A DNA stretch of 64,000 nt, taken from positions 1,674,001 to 1,738,000 of the forward strand of contig RCSZ01000007.1 of NCBI GenBank assembly GCA_014898425.1, read 5' to 3'. Positions within the stretch are counted from its first letter, which is position 1; every line of letters starts with the position of its first letter. Made by a program: the position numbers and the translations under genes. Below, one piece after another: positions 34,467 through 44,268 of this stretch. The stretch comes from Botryotinia globosa. Taxonomy: Eukaryota > Ascomycota > Leotiomycetes > Helotiales > Sclerotiniaceae. The notes under the pieces were generated by a model. It was not told the DNA's origin, made no database searches, and worked only from the letters and a program-made list of their open reading frames with translations.

Positions 34467-35944
34467 TTAATTCGTCTCAAAGCCATTAGATAGCTTACTT
34501 TCGCCTCTGGTCATCTCCCTTTCAACACCTTTCAACGCATCGAATCCTGCCTTTTCCGCGGCTACAAAACTTGCTTTTCTACCGGCTTTCTTTCCACTTG
34601 CTGATGTTCTTCTGATGTAGGATTTAATGAAGAATCTTACGAAAAGGAAGGTCAATGGGGTAAGATAGATGACATTAAGCCAGATAGCGAAAGTTTGGCC
34701 ACTGGTATCGATACAAGGAATCGTACGGGTCTCGGTGACATACGTTGGGATTTTAGAGTGCGATTTGGGAATAGAAGCAATTGGTGCTTGAGCGACATCC
34801 GAGACAGCTGGAGCGTTGACATTCTCGGCGAGGCCTTCTTCGCCAACTGCGCGGTAAAGAAGTTTCTTGATCAGGTCAGCGACTCCGCTTGAGGTTGCGA
34901 TCGCAGCGGCGGAGGTAGCGACAACAGATGCCGAGGAAGTAACTGAGGAGATGGTAGCTGGGATGGATGGAACTTGGACGGTGACGGTATAGGAGATGAA
35001 GGAGTGGATGGTGGCATATGTAGCTCCAACGAGGAATTGAATGATTTGCATTGTTGTGAGACTGCGCTTAAGAGCTTGCGGGATGGGTACGGAGAATGCT
35101 GTAAGAGTATAGTAGGTGTACTGAAAAGCCAAAAGTTAGTCTCAATTACAAGATTTTGGAATGATCAAGAACTTACCATTAATGCGTGAATTCCAGAGTT
35201 AACAAACACGAACATCCAAATTGGTGGTGACATGAATCGAATTCCAGCCCACATGCACATCATAGCTCCAGCATGATGGTAAGTTTGTAGAGTAGAACTT
35301 CTCTTTCCCTTTGCCAAAATAATAACAGTATCAAGAACCTCATAAAACTTGCTGAGATAGAAGAACCATCCATAGAATGCAAGTCCCTCATTCCATAATC
35401 TTCCCAAATCGGTAGAGTCTGGAGTTCCGGCACTTGTCAATTTGAATTCAGTTGGCAATGCCGCGTTCCATTTCGACATGCTTGCATTGTAAGACATAGC
35501 ATGGTCCAAACTAGTAACACCATGGACTTTGCATAAACTATCGACGGTACCGGCGAGACCAGCTGGGCCCGTTGGGTTTTGAATTGACCTTCTCAAAGCT
35601 CCAAACATGCCAACAAAAGTCCATCCAGAGTATACAGCCAGGAAAATGTTGTGTGCCACGACGAAAACGAAGAATGCCCTGGTTTTACTGATTGGCCAAG
35701 CTTTGTTTCCAGCGCGTCTGTTGTATTGATTGACCAGTGTAACCGTCACAGCATATACAGCCGCGATGGTGATTGGAACTCGTACATCGAGGGCGGCATT
35801 GTACCAGGAGGGGTCGATTTCGAATGGAGGGGCAGAAAGTGTCGATCCTGGTATGGGAGGAGGTAACGTTTGCGGGTCGCCCTTTGGAGGAAATGTGAAT
35901 AGAGAGGGTTCAGGGTGAGAGAAATGGACCGTTGCGGAAGCCAT
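34467..35944 (-). CDS. ELO-family very-long-chain fatty acid elongase
   Basis: Exons 35177-35944 and 34467-35120, joined in frame over a 56-bp intron: 473 aa. ELO/GNS1/SUR4 motifs occur in order: KFYEVLDTVIIL (about 199), LQTYHHAGAMMCMW (about 219), NSGIHALMYTYY (249-260, across the splice) and TMQIIQFLVG further on. Several hydrophobic segments fit an ER membrane protein. ELO enzymes perform the condensation step of fatty acid elongation. The usual HxxHH box reads QTYHH here. The protein is longer than most (about 300 aa) because of a long loop or tail after the last core motif, rich in Ala/Ser/Val and ending in a KKAGRKAS-type basic stretch that may act in ER retention. Start 35944 is chosen over an in-frame upstream Met because the family-like sequence begins there. 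Confidence 0.9.
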
Positions 35945-38042
35945 GTTGAGTAAAATTTTATAGGTATCTTTCTTTCGAAGAGATCGAATGTAAGTGAAGA
36001 GTGAAGCAGCCTTGCCTTGCGACGGAAGGGATGAAAGCAAAGAATTCCCAAGAAATTTGACGTTTGATATCAAAATGAATAAATATCAAATGGGGAAAGG
36101 GGAAAGGGCCAAAATTGGAGAAGGGCAAAAGGTTAACTGGATCTCTCAAATTGGAAGAAAGTTAGATATGAATCTTGAAGAAGAGATCCAAACTCAATAT
36201 AGTATGAGTATGAGGGAGAGGAAGTGGGAGAGGAAGAGGGAGAGGGAGAGGAAGAGGAAGAGGAAGAGGAAGAGGAAGAGGAAGAGAGACAATAATCAAA
36301 CTCCTCAAGCAGTATTGTTGATATTGTTGATATACTCAGTAAGTACCAGGTAATGTATAATAAAATTCCTAACCTTTCTCTGGCATGCAATAGAAAAAAA
36401 GATCTCAAAGGGGAGGGAAGAAATAGAAGAATGGTAGATGTAGGTAGTAGGTATGTAGTAGGTATGTAGGTAGTAGTACTGTATATACCCTCACTCTCTC
36501 TCTCTCTCTCTTCCTTCTAAATCCGGGCCTCGGTTCTTTTTTCTTGATTCTCGTCCTTTTTAAGAAATGAAGTCATTCGTAATATGAAAGGGTTTACTGT
36601 ACTAGGTAAATTCATCCGTTTTCTCTTGGTTTTTCTCTTTCATTTGATCCATCATAGTTTGATACTACATACAGTATCAGCCTCGCTTCACCTAAAAAAA
36701 AATCTAAAAAAAATCCCAACAATTTTTGGACGAACAAAAACATTCAATTCACCTGGGCACGCAAGGAAGGAGCCACAAACGAAGCTGAGAGGGCTGCAAT
36801 GGACGGAAAGGAGAGTTAACTACTCCGTAGGATTAGTTGATTAACTGATTAACTGATTAGCTGATTAGCTGATAGTTGATTAGTTGAGTGGGTTATTAGG
36901 TCTTCTTCAGCCTTATTTGGTGCATCCATATCTACCTACTGGTTGGTACGTGAATGTTCAGTGCGCACATTGGATTTGATTGCGCATCGCATCTACCGCC
37001 CTTTGCTCCGTATCCCGACAAATTCTGCACTTGGGCATTGGTTAAAGCGGTTAAACCGTTTACGCGATACACGAGACGATACACGAGATGATGCCAGATA
37101 CCAGATACCACATACCAGATACCACATACTACATACTACATACCACATTCACAACTTTCCATCAAAATACATCCTCACTGGTCAATTGCCTTCCGTCCGC
37201 TACCTCCAGCTACTCCGCAGATATCAAAATGGGAGGAAAAGCGGGGCCAAATTCATCACTTTGAACTTTGCTCTCAACAAAATGCACGAAAGTCGGATTT
37301 TGCCCACATTGAGCTTGCTAGTCCGAAATAAAATTGAGAGTTTGAAAATTAAAGGTTGAAATATGTAAAAGTACAATGATACATCCGAGAGTGACACATC
37401 CGAGGCTAGGTTTGGGCATGTGCTGATTTGATTTCATGTGATAATTATATAGTTGTGGCATCTTTGTATGTGCCGGCTGTTACTATTGCTGTTGTTGTTA
37501 CTGCGATATCATCCAGTTGAACATTGGTTGTTAGATATATTGCTCGACGTCAGACAATTCTGAAGATGCAGTTTTTTTATGGTTATATCACCATAGGTTA
37601 CGACCGACTAGCTAGTGGTGTAGTGTAACCTTTGTGCGGTAGGTACGGAGTAAAGGTATACAATACAAGGACTGATATCAGGCAGGATGGATGTTATTGG
37701 CTTGGCCACTTGTTGCCCCTCATTCTAACAAAACAAATCTTTCATTCTGGGTACCTACCTAAGGTATCTATCTATGCATTGGAGCCGCTCAAACGCCTCA
37801 AGTTTGTGTTTTGCGTTCACGTGTTTTGGTGTTTTGGTGTTTGGTGTTTTGGTGTAACCCTGTCCGTGTCTGTCTCGACTCTCATTTGATAGTGGTTACT
37901 CAATCATGTCAATCCCCAATTTAGATATTGGATTGTCTAGGGCAGTCAGATCATTTCGAGCATCTATTATCTGAAAGATTCCTTTCCTTCAACAAAGTCA
38001 CATCATCTCAGAAGATATTATTCTTTGAGGCATTGACTTCAC
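35945..38042. other. Elongase upstream region and intergenic DNA
   Basis: Within 350 bp upstream of the elongase start lies a purine-rich (GAGGAA)n tract at about 36211-36290, which reads as a CT-rich element on the gene strand. Further on are a (TC)n run near 36492-36510, GTAGGTAGTAG runs near 36438-36476, a GATTAGCTGATTA-type repeat near 36835-36885, and two copies of TACTCCGTA/TACGGAGTA (36821, 37644). No gene is supportable. Confidence 0.55.
36211..36290 (+). repeat. (GAGGAA/AGGGAG)n purine tract
   Basis: An almost pure purine run, best ordered as GAGGAA units from about 36246. On the minus strand it is a CT-rich box some 270 bp upstream of the elongase ATG, similar to CT boxes seen in fungal promoters and leaders. 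Confidence 0.85.
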
Positions 38043-39206
38043 TTAAAACATTGAACTTGGTCGTATCGTGGGACCGTGGACGGAAGCCGGATGGGGTAGT
38101 GTCTGACTTCTAGAAGCACGAGGTAAAGCGGAAGAGAACCCAGGGAATGCTGTGGTATATATGGAGCTTCTTCGAGGAGATGGAGGCAACGTATCAGCTG
38201 ATTCAGTTTGTGGTTCAAGCTCTGGACGAAGAAGGAAGAGAGGAAAAATATGAGTTGGTTTGACGGCTTCGGGTCCATTCTGATTGCCAGTGCTAGAGTG
38301 CGACAAGTGTCTAGCATTTGTATCCCGGAATTTTTGTTCGTACCAAGCGGCTTCTTTTCCACAGACGGCGGCCTTTGCTGTAGCCTCGATCTTATCGTAA
38401 GCAGGGAACTGCTCAGCTATATCTCGTAGGAAGCCGAGCATTGGTATTCCATCAACTAAAAGCATTTGGCCCGCGGCGTTCATCGCTGGTAACCCAACGG
38501 AAACTCGCGTGGAGAGCAATTTCCCGTGCGAGTCGTAGTCAGCAGGAGCCTTGAGGCGGCGCGTTATCTTAGCGGATATGTACTCGGTACTCATTACAGC
38601 GCACGCAAGGTCCCCATAGAACCGACGGGTCGGGAGCTTGTTATCTCGTGGAGACGGAACACTCGGGTTGAAGAGAATGGGCCTAGTGTGCCAATCTCGA
38701 ACTTTACCATGTACGGTAGTATTGTGTTCCATCCAAGATGCCAAGGGGGTTTCTCGTTGCAGTCTTCGAGCCGCATACAAGTCTTGTGACTTCACGCGAG
38801 TATTTTGGCGACTACCTTTATTTTTTCGGGACACATTGTTAGAAGGGAGATGTTGGTTGATTGTTGGCTGAGGAGGTTCCGCAGTAGTGGCTGGGGTGCT
38901 GCAAATTACTTCCTTGTCGGTCCCGAGTGCTCTCTTTTTGCGGGCCGGGGCCGGGCCTCTCTGAAGATTATTAGCTACTGTCTCGCTTCCCAAATCATCT
39001 TCCAAATTCTGTCTCGACGCCTCTTTCTTTCCCTTCCCTTCTAGAAGCTGCACCGCCATGTCTAACACATTGCCTACGAAGCCATGCACCTCTTTTTCGG
39101 TACAAGTACGAGGGTCTGGGGAAGTCTTGGCCATGGCTACGTTTGTACCTGATGTGTCGGGAGCAGTTTGGACCCGAGGATCTTTCTTCTTGGATAATTG
39201 TTTCAT
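38043..39206 (-). CDS. Hypothetical protein, Ser/Pro-rich, basic
   Basis: Intronless frame of 387 aa from ATG 39206. The N-terminal third is Lys/Arg/Pro-rich and probably disordered. The centre (about residues 140-300: LYAARRLQRETPLASWMEH, RRFYGDLACAVMSTEYISAK, LVDGIPMLGFLRDIAEQFPA) has balanced composition and looks folded. The tail is Pro/Ser/Arg-rich. No family is recognised. Length and composition make it likely to be real, but it could be lineage-restricted. The exact start is uncertain. Confidence 0.6.
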   Translation of the reverse strand: MKQLSKKKDPRVQTAPDTSGTNVAMAKTSPDPRTCTEKEVHGFVGNVLDMAVQLLEGKGKKEASRQNLEDDLGSETVANNLQRGPAPARKKRALGTDKEVICSTPATTAEPPQPTINQHLPSNNVSRKNKGSRQNTRVKSQDLYAARRLQRETPLASWMEHNTTVHGKVRDWHTRPILFNPSVPSPRDNKLPTRRFYGDLACAVMSTEYISAKITRRLKAPADYDSHGKLLSTRVSVGLPAMNAAGQMLLVDGIPMLGFLRDIAEQFPAYDKIEATAKAAVCGKEAAWYEQKFRDTNARHLSHSSTGNQNGPEAVKPTHIFPLFLLRPELEPQTESADTLPPSPRRSSIYTTAFPGFSSALPRASRSQTLPHPASVHGPTIRPSSMF

Positions 39207-39677
39207 GCGGCATTTTGAGAGTCATTTCCATTCGAGTTGTATTCGTCGGTGTGGAGGTCGGGCTTGGCTGGGTTGGTAGCGAGATAAACGAGCAGAGATT
39301 TCGCGTTCTCCGAGTGAGTATGAGTGGCTCGGGGCGCGAAATTCGGGCGATGCGGAACTCGGGGGAAATATCACATAAAGGTTTAGAAATTTGCGCGGCA
39401 GAATTGAAACTGAGGTTGTGTATATAGGTACCTACATACTCAAAGGGCGCTAAGAGCATCCTAGCGTAGTTTCCTGTTATGTAGAGTGAAGGATGGATGC
39501 TGAAACATGAGATTTCGAGTGAGTAGAGACTTTGAGTGAATATAGATTTCAAGCGAATAGAGATCCAGAGTTAATAGATAGGTAGGTACTTAAAGTACCT
39601 CGTTAGAGATTTAAAAGTTGGGAATATTGAGGGTAGGAGATTTTATTTATGGCGAATCATATATTGGTATTCTATAT
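39207..39677. other. Intergenic
   Basis: Contains an AGGTAGGT copy at 39580 next to the palindromic GGTACTTAAAGTACC. No gene seen. Confidence 0.5.
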
Positions 39678-40000
39678 CTAAGAACTATATAATACGTATT
39701 TTGTATCAAAAGTCCATCCATCTTTTACACCTGTGTACTTTTCCACCGTAAGCCCACCCTCATATGTCATTTCCCCTCTATTATCTCGAAGCGCATATGC
39801 AACAAAGTGAAGTCTTTGAATATCAGCTTTTACAAAAGTTTCCTCGTCGTGGGCTACATATGGTCTTGACGGTTCTGGGACTTGAAGCAGTGACACTCCG
39901 TCGCGGACCGTTAATGTCTTGTATGGTTCGGCGGATTCAACGTCGGTTTCTGATATCTCACACTCGAGATCCAAAACGAGATTCTAGATATGGGTTAGCA
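39678..40000 (-). CDS. Probable 3' terminal exon of an unknown gene
   Basis: A frame ending at 39678 has protein-like composition (LVLDLECEISETDVESAEPY ... GWTFDTKYVLYSS). At its 5' side the minus strand reads ATGCTAACCCATATCTAG, an ideal branch point plus 3' splice site, so coding sequence probably begins just after it near 39987. The matching upstream exon was not found: a coding-like segment near 40250-40350 with a donor GTATTA is a candidate, but its frame is ambiguous. No family recognised. Confidence 0.35.
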
Positions 40001-41481
40001 TGAAATTGATAGGGAAAGATAAGGGGTTCTCGCCTTGAAGTGATCTTCTACCCACGGGTTATCTTATTCTACTGCGAAACGAATTCGGTCAATGAATGTA
40101 TGCTTGAATGGACAGTTGGATTGGAAAGTGGAGATGAGGTGGAGAGATAATGGGAAGGTGATGGATGGAGTGCTGTTTATTTATTCATTTATTATACCAT
40201 CCAGCATCCAGCATCATATCGTATCATATCATATCATATCATAATACCTTCCTTTGGATTTCCCAGACGAGATGAAGCGCGGAAGGTCGATGGTGATGTT
40301 GATGTCGATGGATAAGGTTGAAGTGGCCGACTCGGCTTCTTATTTCATCTCGCTCATGTCGACCACCGTACCTCACCAGAACCTAACCGAACCGAACCTG
40401 AACCCAAATCCAAGTCCACACCCATCTGCATTTCAAACTCCCACTCTAAACTCCCATCCATTCACCCAGCTATACTTCACCTCCCCTCTCTACCTCTCCT
40501 CTCCTCTCCTCTCCTCTCTCCAAATCTCTCCCTCCTACCCGCCCGCCCGTCCATCCCATAATCATACATATATACCTACATACTCATTCCTTCTCATTCC
40601 AACTTCTCATTCCTTCCATCTTCCCTTCCCTCCTTCCTTCCTTGCCTCCTCTATATACCTAATTACCTCCCGAATCCCCTCTCTATCTAACCCTCTCAAC
40701 CCAACCCTCTCAACCCAACCCTCTCAACCCAACCCTCTCTATCCAACCCTCTTTATCCAACCCTCTCCATCCATCCCTCTCCATCCAACCCTCTCCATCC
40801 AACCCTCTCCATCCATCCCTCTCCATTCATCCCTCTTCATCCATCCCTCTCCATCTAACCCTCTCAACCCAACCCTCTCATTCTTTCCAACCTCTAACCT
40901 CTAACTTCTAACTTCTAACCTCCATTTCCAATCTCCTTCATCTTTCATCCTCCATCTTTCATCTTTCATCCTTCATCTTTCCATCTATCTTTCCTCCCAC
41001 CCCTTTCCTAACTCATATATACACTTCTCTCAAATACACAATCAAATCAAATCAAACCAAATCAAACTATTCATCACATCCCAATCCATAATTTCCAATC
41101 CTCCTCTCTCTTCACCTACTCCCTTCTTCTTACACACAATCACTACAATCACTGTAACCCCTTAAAAGTTAAAGGTCAAAAGTCAAAACTTGAAACCACA
41201 ATCAAAATTATACACATAAAGTATACTATTCCCCCCCCTAAAATCTCTAAGATATACTAGGTATTATAGCTATATACATTCTCCACACTCAATCGCCCTC
41301 GACATGGGACATCTCATATGCGTTTGCAGAGAGACTTAATCCACAATCCCAAAATTAACACATTCATGATGTTTGTTCCCCAAGATTTCATCAATAGGCA
41401 GGCCACTCATTCTCAAGCCCGTACCATTTGATTCCCACCCACTTCTCCCCAAAAACATAATGCCATATTACAAAGATCGAA
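40001..41481. other. Pyrimidine-rich region with minisatellite
   Basis: Includes an ATCAT run near 40212-40243, CTCTC runs near 40495-40520 and the 14-bp minisatellite at 40689-40884. From about 40380 to 41150 the plus strand is almost entirely C/T/A with very few G, a strong strand bias. The 216-codon frame through it follows from this composition and is not called. Confidence 0.6.
40689..40884 (+). repeat. 14-bp minisatellite, 14 copies
   Basis: Units of the form AWCCCTCTCNAYCC in perfect register. The first three units end CAACCC; most middle ones end CCATCC or TATCC; the last two return to CAACCC and CATTCT. Superficially like a telomere (AACCCT), but the period is 14, so it is not telomeric. 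Confidence 0.95.
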
Positions 41482-44268
41482 TCACCTATAAACCCAATTC
41501 CCTACCCATAACCCGACCAGAATTCCCCCCACCCTCCATCTCAAATCCGTGCTCATACCTCTCACAATTGTATTCCTCCACCATCTCACTCCCGTTACAT
41601 TCCCATTCGCATCTTCACCCCAGTTCCCAAATCTAAAACTCTTACTCGGCCTTGCCTCTCCATCCTCAACCATCGGCAACAAGTCCGGTTTCAAAGTGGC
41701 TCCCAAGCCACCTAACTCATGACTCGTATGGTGGTTTTGCCCTTGAACCTGGCCACCACTCGCACTTCCTCCATTCCAACAACCTCCATCAACAATCCAT
41801 CCGGTAATCCTCTCCGTAGCTCCCTCTACCCTCCAAGCAACCCACGCAAAAACAACCGTAAGTAACGCAGCCTCCGACCACCTATCCCAGACCCCCAATC
41901 TCAGAATCCCCTTTAAATCCGCTGCCATCCAAATATGACTTTGCAAAACAAAAGTCTCCAACGAGCATCTTCCCAACCATGCAAAAATCGTCGAATGACA
42001 ACTCCTCAGAATGCTATGAGAATTCCTTAGGGTGATGAATGCAAGAATTGGAATCGCGGAAATGTAAGGATGCCACCAGAGATAATCTTCTCTATCTGGG
42101 GATCGTTGAGTTAAGAGGCGGAAGCCAGGGAGGAGAATGATCGAGGCTACTATAGCGGTAGTTTTGAAAGGTGTTGGATGGCGCGCGACCGGTCGAAGAA
42201 GAACATCGATCTTGGATGTGCAACTTACGGAGGCGGTTTTGATACGCATGAGACGTAGATAGAGAATCGCTGTTATCATACCGATATACACAATGAACAT
42301 ATCCATTCCAGCACGATATCTCCATTCTTGCATATTCCATGAAATGGCAAAAGTATACTTCAGTATGAAAGCTAAAACTTCCAGAACCCCAGGGATTTTG
42401 ATAAAAGCCGTTGTAAGACTAGCTGCAACAAAAATCTTCCCCAATAAGAATCCAGTGCTGGAATTCTTCTCTTGCTTTACCTTCAAAGTAAAGTAGACTA
42501 CCAAGAACCAGAAACTAACAAGCGGAACAAAGTAATGAGCCATATAATCAGTACGCATCATATATGCCAGAGCACAAGTAAGCATATTCAGTCGAATTAG
42601 AACACTGGCCACTCTTTTGAAAGAATAATCTTCTCTCCTGAGAAAATACATCGTATGTCCATATCCTGTCATGAAAAGATAACCAGCCACAAGATTTCGC
42701 ATGATTTCAAACAGCCATAGAGTTTTCGATCCATGAGTATAGTGATAAATAAGAATTAAGAATTGCATCCATCCTTTCCACTCATCAGTTTGATCTCTCG
42801 AAAGGAATCCATAATCGAAAGCATGAGCTCCAACTTCATGATTACCCTTGGAAGGACTCGAAGGATTGTTCAATCTAACGGAAAGAAGACCAGCGATAAG
42901 TACAGCAGAAGAAGCAATAAGAACCTCTCTCTTTTGAAATTGCTTATGCTCTTTCTCAAACAATTGAGTTCGATCAGCGTAGTAGCAATAGCAAATTGCC
43001 AAAGCAAAAGTCATAAGAGCACCAAGAACTTCTGGTTGAGGCAATAGACGTCCAATTCTTAAGAAATGCTTACGGCGCAGTAAAAAGACACTAGGAAGTA
43101 GTATCATTCCAACCAAAACAAAAAGCCATTGAATCAAATTAGGCTGTCGGTAGTTATTACAACAAGTCCGGTCGTAAGGATAGCCTCGCCCAGCAGAGTC
43201 TGCATTACAACGAAGATTAAGCAAAACATCAGCTTTTCGATGAGCCACATTATCAACCACATGCAATCCACTCTCCTCGTATTCTCCTTGGCCAGCCCAA
43301 GTCATGAGCGAAAAACTCCAAACGATATCAGCTTCCGAATGTGCAGAAACCTGTTGTAAATAATCATTCATTTGATCGATCTTTTCCGGTGTAATAGTCT
43401 CCTCTCGAGAGGGCGATAGAGCCTGATACCAAGGTACCTGCACCGGTGCCAAGAGTAAGAAATTCGGAGATTTCCTCTTCGAAGGAAACGATTGTGACGC
43501 GGCAGCTCGTAAAGCATGCTCTCCTCCATCATGATCCATAAAAGGAATAACATGTTCAATCGAATCTCTGAAGTCCTTGAAGAAATTCTCCTGTCCATGT
43601 CTCGCATACCACAACCCCGGAGCTCCCAATAATATCAACCCAGCACTCTCATCCGTCTTCGAATCTTGAGCTGGATTTGCATTAAAGCTCTTTAATTCTC
43701 GGTCCAATCCCGTAGAATTGAGATATGGATCCCAAATAAACTGGACCGTAACACCCGAAGAGCTAAACTCCAAATCCTTATGTTTGTCCGCCAAATCCAA
43801 ATCCAAATGCTCTGTGATTTGTTCCTCTGCTCTTCTTTGGTCCATCTTCTTTGCGACTGCCCAGAAAATTTGTCGCGTGGTGGAATCTCCAACAAAGACC
43901 AATCTGCGTTCCTTGAAACATTCTTGTATGTCTTTCCGCTTGTATTCATACATCATACACCCCGGAGGTTGCCAATTCTGAAAAGGATTTTTCGAGCTCC
44001 ATCTCGGACCTGGATCTAGCCATTGGCCTTTATTGAGTAGGGCACCGCATTTGTATGGATCGGAGATATCTGCGAGTTGATTGTTAGCCGTCTGCGTCTC
44101 GGAGTAAGGGGTTGTGGGTAGAGGAGAGTTGGAATTCGACCTACCTATCCAGCAGTATCTATAGATAACACAAACAATGATAACTGAAATCAGAGCCTGA
44201 AAAGTCTTCTCAACCACCGCCGCAATACGGGTTGGCGCAGAAGGAATCGTCACTCTCAGACGAGACAT
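41482..44268 (-). CDS. CAS1-type polysaccharide O-acyltransferase (PC-esterase plus multipass membrane domain)
   Basis: Intronless, 928 aa from ATG 44268 (a frame three codons longer would begin with TTG). One N-terminal membrane anchor (about residues 15-40) is followed by a lumenal PC-esterase-like domain: CGALLNKGQWLDPGPRW, then RLVFVGDSTTRQIFWA with the GDS nucleophile near residue 128, and ESGLHVVDNVAHRKADVLLN as the probable His box. The second half has ten or more membrane segments and the CAS1 hallmark CSLETFVLQSHIWMAADLKG. The family, typified by Cryptococcus Cas1 and animal CASD1, O-acetylates glycans in the Golgi. A role in cell-wall or secreted glycan acetylation is likely. Confidence 0.9.
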   Translation of the reverse strand: MSRLRVTIPSAPTRIAAVVEKTFQALISVIIVCVIYRYCWIGRSNSNSPLPTTPYSETQTANNQLADISDPYKCGALLNKGQWLDPGPRWSSKNPFQNWQPPGCMMYEYKRKDIQECFKERRLVFVGDSTTRQIFWAVAKKMDQRRAEEQITEHLDLDLADKHKDLEFSSSGVTVQFIWDPYLNSTGLDRELKSFNANPAQDSKTDESAGLILLGAPGLWYARHGQENFFKDFRDSIEHVIPFMDHDGGEHALRAAASQSFPSKRKSPNFLLLAPVQVPWYQALSPSREETITPEKIDQMNDYLQQVSAHSEADIVWSFSLMTWAGQGEYEESGLHVVDNVAHRKADVLLNLRCNADSAGRGYPYDRTCCNNYRQPNLIQWLFVLVGMILLPSVFLLRRKHFLRIGRLLPQPEVLGALMTFALAICYCYYADRTQLFEKEHKQFQKREVLIASSAVLIAGLLSVRLNNPSSPSKGNHEVGAHAFDYGFLSRDQTDEWKGWMQFLILIYHYTHGSKTLWLFEIMRNLVAGYLFMTGYGHTMYFLRREDYSFKRVASVLIRLNMLTCALAYMMRTDYMAHYFVPLVSFWFLVVYFTLKVKQEKNSSTGFLLGKIFVAASLTTAFIKIPGVLEVLAFILKYTFAISWNMQEWRYRAGMDMFIVYIGMITAILYLRLMRIKTASVSCTSKIDVLLRPVARHPTPFKTTAIVASIILLPGFRLLTQRSPDREDYLWWHPYISAIPILAFITLRNSHSILRSCHSTIFAWLGRCSLETFVLQSHIWMAADLKGILRLGVWDRWSEAALLTVVFAWVAWRVEGATERITGWIVDGGCWNGGSASGGQVQGQNHHTSHELGGLGATLKPDLLPMVEDGEARPSKSFRFGNWGEDANGNVTGVRWWRNTIVRGMSTDLRWRVGGILVGLWVGNWVYR

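Noticed and set aside
38995..39552. 185-codon minus-strand frame overlapping the 38043-39206 gene
   Set aside because: It overlaps the start of a longer, more protein-like frame in another phase and is Arg/Ser/Thr-biased. Treated as a shadow.
40689..40884. AACCCT-containing repeat as an interstitial telomere
   Set aside because: The period is 14 and the unit is AACCCTCTCAACCC-like, not tandem TTAGGG/CCCTAA.
40254..40904. 216-codon Ser/Pro/Thr-rich frame
   Set aside because: Open only because the plus strand lacks G here. It runs through the 14-bp minisatellite, whose period is not a multiple of three.
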